Shown here: piece by piece, positions 1-12,000 of the stretch
How positions within the stretch are numbered: the first letter of the stretch is position 1
How the letters are laid out: each line of letters starts with the position of its first letter
Notes under the pieces: generated by a model
Told to the model about the DNA's origin: nothing
What the model saw: the letters and a program-made list of their open reading frames with translations, nothing else
Databases searched by the model: none
Program-made: the position numbers and the translations under genes
NCBI GenBank assembly: GCA_008973525.1
Contig: WACJ01000112.1
Span: 496,001 to 560,000 of the forward strand
Source of the DNA: Stenopsyche tienmushanensis
Taxonomy: Eukaryota > Arthropoda > Insecta > Trichoptera > Stenopsychidae
Length of the DNA stretch: 64,000 nt
Reading direction: 5' to 3'

Positions 1-1400
1 ATATTTAAGGGTAAGATTAATTGAAGATTGTATCAGTATTTCATGCTGAATTTCTTTCGTAATGCGCGTTACTATTTTTAATACGCGTTAAATATTTTTT
101 GGTTACCCTATGCACATGGTAGATATTTCACTGCTGGCTCTTATCAAGTGTAGTCTGAGGAAATAAATAAGTGTAAAACTTTTTCGTCTCCTCAGAGTTT
201 CTTTGATGTTGGGCAAGTCGTATTATCAACCGTAGTGTAACTCTACTCCGCCTCGACAACCGTACAAAGAGGAAGCCGGAGAAAACTAAAGATTACAGTT
301 TTATTTTTGCACGAGACATTAAGTACGACGTCTCGTATTGAAACGTATAAAGTTTAATAACTGTGAGTAGTAAAAGCGTATTTAGTTGCATGTGTGTCTG
401 ACGGAAGTGATATTTTTATATGTCGTAAAATAAAGCGGATTTCGTACGAGTGTTACTATAATGTGTTACCGGCAAGTGTTTTTACATCTTTTAGCACGTG
501 CTCAAAACTACCCCCAATATCGACCCTTCGATGTATCGCCCGTATAAATACGAATCTATTTGCTTTTATGGCCGAGACTCTTTGTATTAATACAAGGAGG
601 TGAGATCCTTGCCGCCTTTGAAATATTACTTTGCGCTTGATTGAGGTTATGTTGGGATTTTGCGCGAAATTATTTCTCTCTTACCCTTGAGGAGGATCTC
701 CTGTTACCCCCGGTGGTTTTTATCATTTGATAACACCATCTCATTAGCAAACGGCTTCTGCTTTCACGATTTTTTTTGTTCAAACAGCAATACATTGAAT
801 ATAAGCCTTCCTCTTTAATTAACATGTGGAATATTGAAATCATTTTTAGATCAGCAATTTGTATCAATACTGTCATATAAACTTCAATAACTCCAAATAA
901 AAACAATATTATGAAATTGATTACGCACATACAAAGAGATCGACGTATATTGCTCGTAATAATTAATATATATATATTTATTTACGTTTTCATTCACAGA
1001 TTCTCATATTTTGCACTATGATAACACTGATGTAATACGATGTAAAATTATCAGCACTAAAATATCATAATAACCATTGCTACGTACAAAATTATGTATG
1101 TCATTTGTTTAACATTATTTTTTTAACACAATCTTTCAGCAATAATTGATTTTTCGATATTGTAAAAACTATTTTCGAACATTGAGGTTACCTCTTTTTT
1201 AAGGTTGTCAATGTCGAGAGACCAATGATGTTTTATAAAAAAAAATATGATCATTCTTTAAAGCAAATACAGAAACGAAACGATCAAAAACAGATCAAAA
1301 ATGATCTGTATTTGTTCGATCATTCGCTATTGCCGTGATCGATGTCGTTAAAGCACGTTCGTTCGTTTAATTTTTGTTTCAGTCATTATTTATACAATGT
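1..1400. other. AT-rich intergenic DNA, no gene recognised
   Basis: I see no supported gene here. Positions 180-600 are somewhat richer in G+C and contain an open frame of 69 codons (394-603, +), but its translation resembles no family I know and it lacks a convincing start context. The rest is AT-rich with short A and T runs. Confidence 0.5.
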
Positions 1401-1402
1401 AA

Positions 1403-1575
1403 ATTAGTAGAGTTATAGTCACAGTTGCAATATTTATATATGGATCTCAAAAATTGTTATAAATGTTGGCAATAACATCATCGCGGAAGACTGTCGTTTT
1501 GTTTACTTACAATAAACAACGAAATGAGAAAGAATCAGCTCTGTAGAAATAATTACACAAATAATTTTGCTGCCT
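1403..1575 (-). repeat. Dispersed repeat family C, copy 1
   Basis: The segment around 1478-1515 is the reverse complement of 3917-3960, with a shared core AACATCATCGCGGAA followed by CGTTTTGTTTACTTACAATA. A third relative lies at 56190-56510. Boundaries are approximate, and I see no terminal inverted repeats or coding capacity. It is probably part of an unclassified non-autonomous element. Confidence 0.5.
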
Positions 1576-1804
1576 CTGGAATTACTTATTTGCAGAGGAT
1601 TCAAGCTTTTTTCTTACATCCAAAGTAATACACTTCTTTTAAAACCATTCGATCAAGGATGGTGCTAAAAGCTTTCATTTATAATATTAAATCATTTTAT
1701 CTTTCATTTGACATTTTGAAAAAATATCCAAAATTTTACCTTTAAATCATTATAACTTTTCAATTAAGGTTTCTTTTGTGGGCACCTCTGTTGTGTAAAT
1801 TAAT

Positions 1805-2215
1805 TATTTTGGCGGCCTTATTCCGTGACTCGTTTTCGTGACGGTTTCCAGACCTGACACCACCGGATTTATTTGCCTGGGAACGTACCCTATTTCATGG
1901 CTCACACAGTTCCTGATTTGACATCACTGGATTTCTTTTTTTTTGAGACGTGCCTTATTCTGTGGCTCGCATGGTCTCCAGACCCAATACTACAGGATTT
2001 CTTCGCCTGGGGACGTGCCCTATTCCGTGGCCTATACGGTTACCTGATCTGACACCACTGGATTTCTTTACCTGAGGACGTACCCTATTTTGTGGCTCCC
2101 ACAGGCTTCAGATCTGACACCACTGGATTTTTGATGTTGTCTAGAGACAAGCCCTATTCTTTGCCTCTCACGGTTTTTAAACTTTGGATTTCTTTGTCTA
2201 GGGGCGTGCAAAATA
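1805..2215. repeat. ~65-bp minisatellite, about six imperfect units
   Basis: The word GGATTT recurs at about 1865, 1929, 1995, 2060, 2125 and 2186, giving periods of 64, 66, 65, 65 and 61 bp. Each unit carries versions of GACACCACTGGATTTCTTT, CTGGGGACGTGCCCTATTC and GTGGCTCACACGGTTTCCAG. The units differ by 10-25% and the period is not a multiple of three, so the array does not encode a repeat protein now. Conceptual translation of single units gives PDLTPPDLFAW-like peptides, which recall the PDLTPLDFFLWG motif of IS630/mariner-related transposases. The unit may have come from a transposase fragment (inference). Confidence 0.85.
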
Positions 2216-3890
2216 ATTAATTTATCCAAAACCAAATAGATTGAATATTTCAGAGCTGCATCTTTATTGCGTAAATTATATTAAATTTACGATGGCTTTT
2301 TTTGCGATGGATATTCAGGAATTAATTAAATTTAAGCTTGTGTTAGCACTGAAAAAGTCTTTAGATTGGAAATTATGTCCATCGTTGAATAAAATAAAAT
2401 ATTTTGATTAAATATATAAAATAATATGAGATGATGTTTGTTGTTATAGTAATTAGATTAAGAGTCGGACGAAAGTTATTGCTTGGTTATCGAAATAAGC
2501 TACTCATAAGTCATTACCACGTATAAGCTACGTGAGATTCTGCGAGAATAGGACCTAGACGATATTAAATCTGTGAGATTAGTATTCTCCCATAGTAGGC
2601 CACAAATTGTATGATATTTCTACGTAAAAATATTAATTAAAACATGACTCAGCATGGGGAAACTCCATTATAAATGTGTACATGTCGGCTTTCATTTATG
2701 CTGAAAATTATTTATCACGATGGCATTAGTAGATGTAGTAGTATAATAGAATAATTTTCGATTGACGATACATGAATAATAAGAGATATTTTTTTTGAAA
2801 AGAACAGGACGATGGAGATTTGTTGCGAAACATCTTTCGTCTTTGATTAATCAAATCTCCATCAAAAATTCGTTGCCATTAAATATGCATTTTATCAAAG
2901 AAAGGAATCCTTCTCGGCGAACTTTTCTTATTTTGTTTTTCAGATTTCGTTTTGGAGGTTAATGAATATTAAATATACTTTTGCTTGTTAAGAAGGGATC
3001 CTGAAAGAAGAGAAGGCTTAAATAGCTGAATAATGAAGCGTAATTAGAAGTCGGCTACCATTACACTTCGGCTTCTACTTTATTCGCACAATTTCTTCCA
3101 ATTAAAATATATGTTTTCTCCTCAAGATGTCCTTTTTTTCATTTTATAGACGTGCTTGATTTTTAATTAACAATAGTACGACGAAGGCAATTTGTCGTAA
3201 TCCAGAGAAACTTTGTTAGCGGATTCCATCGATTTCCGATTGTTTCCATGCTCAGAATGACACATCTATGATTCATTACCACAAAATATGAAGCTCAAAA
3301 ATGCATACCTTCCATTTTCGATACACGATAAATTCAAGCCATATATTATAGTATTGAAAATCCATATTATCCCAGTTTGTAACTCTACATTTTTTATTCA
3401 GCTGAGTTTGACCCAAATTGAATGTTGCACACGATACACAATGTATGCACATAAAGACATTTTATTATTCCAAAATTGCTCTTTGGAATGATTTAGATTT
3501 ATTTTGTAATATTAATCGCTAAAAGTTGAAATGGATGAGCAAACTAAAGATTATCAAATACAGGTTCTATTTACTGTTAATGTATCGCTGCAGATTTGTC
3601 ATTAATATTCATTAAACTTCAATATAAAGCCACTATACTTCCCTGCAGGCCATCCAGGTGAACGTATCGAAAATCACGTTTAGTGGCCGAGTAGACTGAG
3701 TAACATTTCTTGAAGTATCCTATATAATATAAAATTATTTATAGTTCTGAAGATGAATAAGAATGATTAAGCTTTGGAATATAGTTCCAAATAAAATCTT
3801 ATTTCAAATCATGCTTATTTATCTCAAAAAAAAAAAAATAATGTAATAAATGGGCTAGTGAATTGTGAGAATATTATATTAGTATATTAT
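2216..3890. other. AT-rich intergenic DNA, no gene recognised
   Basis: No coding segment, RNA gene or mobile element could be supported. Short open frames (for example 3288-3491) have no recognisable protein similarity. Confidence 0.5.
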
Positions 3891-3894
3891 TTAT

Positions 3895-4480
3895 GTTGAC
3901 TTTTTTTATGGTTTTGATATTGTAAGTAAACAAAACGGCAGTTTTCCGCGATGATGTTGTTGTCAACAATTATAATATTTTTTAAGACCTATTAATGTTT
4001 CATATATAATCTACAAGACTGAAACTATGTTGTAGCTGCTTTTGATAAATATTATATGTTCTTAATATTGCAATGTTTCGAAATTTGTAATACTTCAATC
4101 AACTTACCACGCTGTAACTAATGTTTCTTCTTGAGAATTTCTCGAAAAATATGCAAAATCAAGAATTCTCATTTTTTGGGAAATTTTCTGATTTCTCGAA
4201 AAATTTCAGAGACAAATTTTTATTGTATAAAATAAAATTTGTACGAAAATTTTTGATGTAAATATAACCGCTTCCATTTTTAAAATGCTACCCCGTATTT
4301 AAGTGAGTTTCTACCAAAATGTATTCTGTTTGAAAGGTTTTATTGGGGCTCTAGATATAATAAAGTGTTTGTAGTTTTAAGCTAAAATAACAACATTGAA
4401 AACTTGGAAATTTTGTAACTTTCCTGATTTACATTGTATAAACACTGACTAAAACAAAAATTAGCTTTGTAGAAATAGAT
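3895..4480 (+). repeat. Dispersed repeat family C, copy 2
   Basis: This copy aligns by eye with 56190-56510 in the same orientation: shared ATTGTAAG(T/C)AAA, GAAACTATGTTGTAGCTG and TAATATTGCAATG. It aligns with 1403-1575 in inverse orientation. The inner part (4135-4210) has repeated TTCTCGAAAAAT-like words. No open reading frame or clear termini were seen. Confidence 0.55.
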
Positions 4481-5884
4481 GCAAAATTTCGGTCGCGATT
4501 TGAAAGTTGACATTTGTTAAAAATATAAAAGGAATTGCACTTTGATTATTGATATTTAATAAGAACGTATTGATACCATTTCTATAGACATGAATGAATG
4601 AAAGTCGGAACTAGCATTCGAAAAATGAGAGGTCATTCGCTCTTATATAAATGTATCGAATTTGGAAAGAATTAGTCGGCATATAAAGATGTTATACATT
4701 GAACTTTACGTATCACTGATCTAAAAGCATGTGGCATTCCGCTTTTTGGTCATCGAATTAATCGCCAGACGAATAAAAAAATGTACTTTGATTTGGTGTC
4801 TGTATCCTAAAGTCAAGAAGTTTATCAGGCAGACTAAACACTGCTTTCTCTGTTTCTTTGAACTCGTTTATAACCGGATCAGCTGTTGAATAGGTGATCA
4901 AAGAAAAATTGACATTCAAATATATATCTTTGAATTTTGTTCGTCTGATAGGTCAGTCATGAAAGACAACTATTTTAATTTGACGGTTGTTATGCTGTTG
5001 AAGGTTATGACATTTTTCGCTGATTTGATTGCGGTTTCTACTCCGAATGGCGACGAAAATATTGTTTTTTAATGAACGTGTTATAACTAATTGGATATTT
5101 ATCTCATTTTTTAATATCAGATTTGACACGTTTGAATATAAACATATTTTATGATATGAATAATCCATCATATATGGGTTATATCTTGGATTCTTATTAA
5201 CACGCCACTCAATAAGTTCGTAGGACTTTTTTCACATTAAACTTTGTTCTTCATTTTGGGTGATATTCAAGGCTCGTATTCAAATCCAGCATGTTTAAAA
5301 ATTCACCTTAACAACGAATTTGAGAACTAGAGTATTAATTTTTATTAGTATTAACTTCTGATCGATCATCTCGGTGCAGGTTTGTCTTGATTTCCTGGAT
5401 CTGTAAAAGTAAATATTTTGGCGATTAATAAATTTATGTCGAGTCGTCTATGAATGGCATAATTTGTAATCATACTTGACCAATTAAAAATAATGATAGT
5501 TTCGCAATTCAAATAATCTCATTCATGCTTAACCAAATGTAAAATGCAAAGGGGAAATTATTAACTGAATCTTATCCTGGAAAAGTCCTCTATAAATATG
5601 AATGCCTACCATCAAAAGCGTACATTTTGTTATTTATTCAAATAATAATTTTGCATTGTAGCTTAGCTACAGTTGATATTATACTTTTGAACCATGTTTT
5701 TAATCAGCGAAAATTCCACAGTGTAATCAGCTTGTTTTTCATTTTATTTTTGCAGTTCTGCAGATAAAAACATAAAAAAATATTCTGGCTTGGAAACACA
5801 AAATACTCAATGTGATAAGTGTTTGTTGTGGTAACACATAAAAAGCAGCAGCAGACAAAGTGTTTTATTAATAAATTAATTAAA
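4481..5884. other. Upstream flank and probable 5' leader of the sugar transporter gene
   Basis: AT-rich DNA without other genes. It contains a TATAAATA box at 5591-5598. The sequence TTTTTGCAG at about 5746-5754 could be a splice acceptor for a leader exon that carries the ATG. Where transcription starts cannot be decided from sequence alone. Confidence 0.35.
5591..5598 (+). promoter_or_regulatory. Possible TATA box of the sugar transporter gene
   Basis: TATAAATA lies about 290 bp upstream of the ATG at 5885, with a CT-rich base context just before it. In such AT-rich DNA this motif arises easily by chance, so it is only a candidate core promoter element. Confidence 0.2.
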
Positions 5885-6032
5885 ATGGCTGGACTCTTAG
5901 ATAACTTAAGTGATACGAGCGCTAGTCAAAATAGTGACGAATCTCGAGAGCAATTCGGACATGAACGGGTCAATATTCCAGAAGAGAAGAACAACGACGA
6001 TAACAGAACACAGTATTTAGCAGCGGCAATAG
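5885..6032 (+). CDS. Tret1-like transporter, coding exon 1
   Basis: Encodes residues 1-49 plus the first base of codon 50: a polar, acidic N-terminal tail (MAGLLDNLSD...) and the start of the first membrane segment. The donor is AG|GTAAAT at 6033. The tail resembles the variable cytoplasmic N-termini of insect trehalose transporters. Confidence 0.88.
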
Positions 6033-9000
6033 GTAAATTCATATGCTGCAATTTACTTTTCTAAAATACGTATATATTATCTAAATGAGATTTAAAAATA
6101 AAAACAAATTTATACTGAGGGAGACAAACTACCCCGTGCAGTAGGATTTTATAAAGCTAGCAAATAGGACGTGATTCACTTCTTAATCCATGTGCGCTGC
6201 ATACTAGACATTTTTTTCCTTGGGAATTTATTTTTTTGTATTTCTTGTTTTTCACAGGGGAATGTGTCTTTTACTACAGCGGTATGCCGTTTGAATTCTC
6301 AGATATTTTTATGCTTACTTACAAACGTACATATGAATAAATAGCATTAAAAGAAAGGCTTAAGTTCGCACAAATTTACATTCAGCAAAGAACATTATTT
6401 ATTTTAATAAAGTCATTCGATTTTCAGACTTTTATTGAATCAGCAAAATTTAAAATTCCATATTTTTTAACTTACAGTGACATTAAGTGCATTTTCTGCG
6501 GGAACGTGCTTAGCATGGTCTTCTACAGCTTTACCGTTATTATCACAAGAAATTTCGTATATAAAGGTATATTTAATATAATATGATCAAACATATAACC
6601 CAAAAGAAAAACTATTTCCTATTTATTTATTTTTATAAACAATTTCCAGATAGATAATACGGAAGGATCATGGATAGCTTCATTATTAAATTTAGGTGCC
6701 TTTTGCGGTGCAATCCTTGCCGGTCTATTCGCAGAGAGGTTTGCTACTAAGAAAGTTCTACTCAGTCTTGCAATACCGTTGATAGTATCATGGCTTCTAA
6801 TCGCTTTAAGGTAAGTGAAATATGTCAAGTGTATTTAAAAATAAAAATAAAAATAAAATGATTTCATATAGATATAATAATACCATTAATATTTGTTACA
6901 ATCAACTTTAATCAATGTAAGATAACCAAAACGGTAATTTAGTTTATATGAAATAACGAGTGTATGCATAGTAATGCGCATGAACATGCGAGCATGTGTG
7001 CGTGGTACCTATTAAAAGCAGTTCATTTTAGAGATCATTTTATGATAATTCCAAAAGTGTTTTGTTATAGAAATATTACTATGATCATAAATTTTATATG
7101 AATAAATTCGTTGTTTATTTAAACTAGCGAATACCCGGCACGCGTTGCAATGCCACACGTAAAGTGTGTGTATTTTAATTCAGTTTATTAGAATGATTTT
7201 ATATATTTTTAATTACACTGAAAAACGGGTATACAATCGCGCTTTTTATTTGAGAGGTACATTAAGATTTCAAATATATATCTTTCCGATATTTCGAGTT
7301 TCCTGACGGACTCATGGACGCGGAATAGCTGCCGGCGCCTTGGTGATTCTCCTTGTGAGTATCCTCCGTTCAGTGCTATGTTAGACTATGCATTGCGGTC
7401 GCTTGGTGGTAGATTGTTTGCACTTTCAGTTTTTTTTGCTTGGTTATTGCTGCTTTAATTTTCGATAAAATTGGTAGCCAAGTTCTGGGTATGTTAGTGC
7501 GGTTGTTTCGTCCGTCGAATGCGAAGTTTCTTCGTTTTTCGATTTCCATCGCTTCTCTCGTAATTCTGATGCCGAAATTTTTAACAGTTGCTATGGATTT
7601 TGTATCATCAAAATTGATATGGTGATCGTTGTTCATAACATTTTCAAGTACCGTGGATTTGTAATCCAATTGCAAGATTGCATTCTGATGCTTTGTCATC
7701 TCGTGGGTGATATGTTTATTGGTTGTTTCAATGTACGATTTGATGCAGGCTGAGCATTAAATGAGATAAAAACTTTTTATGCATGTATATACAGTTTATA
7801 CTATAAAATAGGCGTGTTCATGTGAGCGGTCTAGAATGAGTTAAAAGAGTAAATAAATCAAAATATCTTTTAAAAACAGTAATAATTTCGCAACTTACTC
7901 ATAGACATTAATTTATGTAAAAATTTAAATATTGTAATTTTACCAAAATTTGAAATTATTAAATCAACAGATTTAAATGATGACTTTTATAAAGGGATCG
8001 TCTATGTCCGGTAGTTGATAGTGTTATTATGACATTTTTGTTCGTCATAAATAGGCTTTTATTAATTTTATCAGGTTATTGATGGGATATTTATCCTATC
8101 TTTAGTGTAATTTAAGTGTAAAAAATATTTATAAAGATGTATTATTACAGATATTGTTGTTTATTAATCTATTATTTGATAATATAAGTAAATACAGCGT
8201 GCACGTCATTTATTCGCTGAAGTATGTATATCGGATGGTGGCTGTATTGATATGGTGGAAGGGTAAAATGAGCCGTTTTACTAAATATACCATAAATAAA
8301 TATGATTCTATCAAGTCCAAATTGGAAGAAAAAAATTCAGCAGGGCCAAGCGTATATATTTCTTCGTGTCAGCGAGATTTCCTACAAAGCCTTTTCGAGT
8401 GGTTTTCAGGAAAAACCACTGAATAGAAATTTCTCCGAGCCGTTATCTTTCACGAGCACTACTCGTATCTCGCAAGATAAATTGCTTTACCCACATGAGT
8501 TTTTAGAATGAGCTATTCAATAAAACGAGAAAGGTCGTCCGAAATATAAAATATCATGCAAGCTAAACGTATTGTCGAAACGTACGAATTTATCGATTAG
8601 AAACCTGTGGCACACACGAGACGAAAATTATACGCGGGAGCTTTCGCGATTCGGCGCTTAAAGCTCTTTTCAACTTAAACTTTGGAGGCTGTTCCGATGT
8701 GCGAGGGAAGTAATACAAACATTTGACTTGTTAAGTATTCCCTCGCGTGTGATGCTATTTATTTGAGTTTTCTGGGGTTCATTTAAACGGGTTGCCGCTT
8801 CCGTAAAAGATAATAAGTAAACCAAAGATTCGAAATTTAATTCATCGCTCATTAGAGCATAACGTCTTCCCCGGGCGAGCTTGAATCAATCTGATGTGCT
8901 TGAAACAGATTGAAAATCAAATATGGCGTTATTGTTTGTTCTCGAATACTGTTGTGGATCAAGGCGAATTATTCTCTTTGGAGGATGTTTATTAGAGCGC

Positions 9001-12000
9001 AGCAGGTAATACTCGGTGCATTGTCAATACCGAAGATGCACCGTGCACAAACAGACAGCTATGCAGCTATGCAACGAGAATAAATACCGACGGTTTGTTT
9101 TATGCTCGACAGCTTATTTTCTTATTAAAAATGTGTATACAGTTGCAGTCTGAGAAATAAGTTTGCAATTGTGGAGAAGTCGTCCGTAGTAATTCCCTAC
9201 GATATCAATTAGAGCTGTGCAGAGCTGACGAGTAGAAATTGCCTTCATGCAACAAAGTTTGATGTAAATATAAGGGTTATTAGAATATATTCCATTTTAA
9301 ATTGGTTTTTCAAATTTAAATTATGTCAATTTGTAGCAAAATGAAATTGCATTAAATAAAAAGTAAAATGAAGGAAAATTCAAATTTTCTATTAAGCTTT
9401 AAGTTCACATACAGGGTGTTTCGCATATGGATCATAGGTCCTATGTCCTGTGGTGTCAGAGTTGTCGAAAAATATTTTTTTAATATTTTTAAAATATTTG
9501 TTATTCTAATAGCACGAAAAAACTGTTTTTCTATTTCACAATATATTTTTGATTTATATAAATCATTATTTTATGTATTTTAAATAAAATTAATTATTAG
9601 TTTCAATATAATTCCCAATTTTCAGGTGATATTCCAAAATTCATTAATTCCTAATAATATCTGAAGTTTTTAAGATTATTGTATTTTGCGATGCTACCAC
9701 TGAATAGCATTGAAATTAGCTTGTAACACTTGGTCTGATGAAATCTAAAATATTCCATTTTAAATTTAATTTATATAAATATGCTTGACGCAATGAAACC
9801 AATTTTCGTACATTTTATGATTCAAATATTTTCAAACAATAATATAATTATATATATTCGAAATTAATTTCCGAAATTCAACGAAGAAAAATTTATTCCT
9901 CGACGTCCGTTGAGTTAATTTTCATGCTTGGTTGCCTTTCTAGCTTAGCTGCCATGATTGATATTTATGCAAAAGGTTCAAAAGTCATTTGATTTGTAGT
10001 ACGGATTTGTGGGCAACATTTTCTTCACTATTCATTGAAAGTTAGCTCCTTTAGACGATGATGTATGGTTTCGACAGCTAAGAAATAATGAAGTATTTTA
10101 AGGTTGAGTAGATATTCAGCAATTTCAATAATACAAAAATTGAATTTGAATATAAAAATAGTAAAAGTAGTTTTACATAGCTCCTCTGGATTGGATTGCC
10201 AAAACTTTCCATTTGTAGGGCGCAGTGAAAATACGAATGTATTTATAATTGCGTTCTTCTGCTTAATGAGATATATCTGTCATGAAGCGTTGGTGGATTT
10301 TAAATAAAGGATTTAATTTGTGATTTCTCATTTTATTGTAGGTTGAATTATCTCATATTTCTATGAATTGGCGCCGAATTCATTTGCCAATCACAAATTC
10401 AGGCAAAAATTAATGTTATATAAGAAAAGCCTATTAATGAAAAAATAGATATGGTTTTTAGCGTTGCTTTTATTTTTAATTATATATATAACCCTTTTAA
10501 AATGGAAATAAGCCTGGCTTTGTTTCAATTAGCAATCAGAGCGGATTCATTTCAGATCTATTTTGCACATGTTTCCCATCCGCATCGTTTTCGTATGTGC
10601 TTCAATTTGAAATGTTCGTAGCAAAGCTTTGGGATTGTTTGCATTGTCGAATATTATTTCTGAAATTGTTTAGCCACCGACTGCTTTGTAAGTAAATGCA
10701 CTTAAATTAAATTTGCTTTATTCTGAGCTCGCTGTTGTCCTTTTCTGCGAGAGTAGAACGAAAAGTTCGCGCGTTTACACTCAGAGATAAATGTAAATTT
10801 TCTTGGTTGGTCTGTCGCATGGATGCATGTCAAGGCGTGTTTGCTTTCTTAAGATGATTCCTTGGAATTGGTACGTTTACATGTTTGATGGAATTTGGTT
10901 CAAAACGATAGGTATATGTGTACATGATTACGCTCCAAGTGTCTGTAAATCCGATACATTGAAAGTTTGGAAATACTTGATTCTATGTCTAAAAATATGA
11001 TCGTTAAGTTTTCCAATTTGTGAACTAATTCAAAAAAAAAATAGATCAGCATGCGTTAACAATTAACAACTTAAAGCGGTGTTGATCTTGAATATTCTTT
11101 GTTTATATATAAACATTTCCAGATAACTCAATTTTATCCAATATCACCTGGATATCAATATTGCAAACAGGATTTGGTCATCTTGTGTATTATTCTCAAA
11201 GCTTAATCAGTGTTATTCCATCAGTTTGAATTCTGCAAAAGCTATTATTAGTTCAATGAATAATTTATTTGTGTTCATTCCATAGAAAATTAAAAAAAAA
11301 AACACAAAAAGAATGAACGGTATCAATTAGAGAATTAGTCCTAATAATGTGAGTATTTTGTACTGTTAGTACTTTGTGAGTACTTTGAGTGTTAGTACTT
11401 TTTTACGATATTCAGTGATGATCACGAACCAAAATTCATATGAGACTGTGCAGTTTCATGTGCCAAAAATAGTCAGAATCTTTTTAAATTCTAATCCAAA
11501 TTAACTTACAGAGTGTTGCTCCACTCGTATGCAAAACTGCTGGCAGACACAGTCTTAATATAAAGTTTATTGATAATTTTTACAAATGTATTACGGTTTC
11601 ACGCTGCAGATATTTGGTTTCTATTAAAGTATAATTTTAATTTTATAATTTATATTAGAACCATTCTACTTAATTAGAAAAAAATTGAATAGTTTCTGTC
11701 GGTCTTTGTATTATATGTTCTGTTATCTTTTAGTTCAAAAATTGAAATTTGTATAATTCCTAGTACCATCAAATCAGCAACTCTAGCTTTGTATAAAAAG
11801 CGTTAGCTTCGTTTTTAAGCTATTTTTTTTAGCTAAAAAACGGAACTAGATATACCACCTTCTCAGTTTACTAGCACTTGCTTGCTTTACTAGCTTGAAG
11901 CCATTTTTATATATACTCCCCAAACATTTGCTCCATAACGTCAACACCTTCCTTGTGCATGGTGTAAAATAGCATTACCTTTTGGGCTTTTGGGGTTTTC

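Noticed and set aside
394..603. 69-codon open frame near the left edge
   Set aside because: It has no similarity, no convincing start context and no splice signals.
9411..9440. CAGGGTGTTTCGCATATGG resembling a DNA-transposon terminus
   Set aside because: No inverted partner or target duplication was found within several kb.
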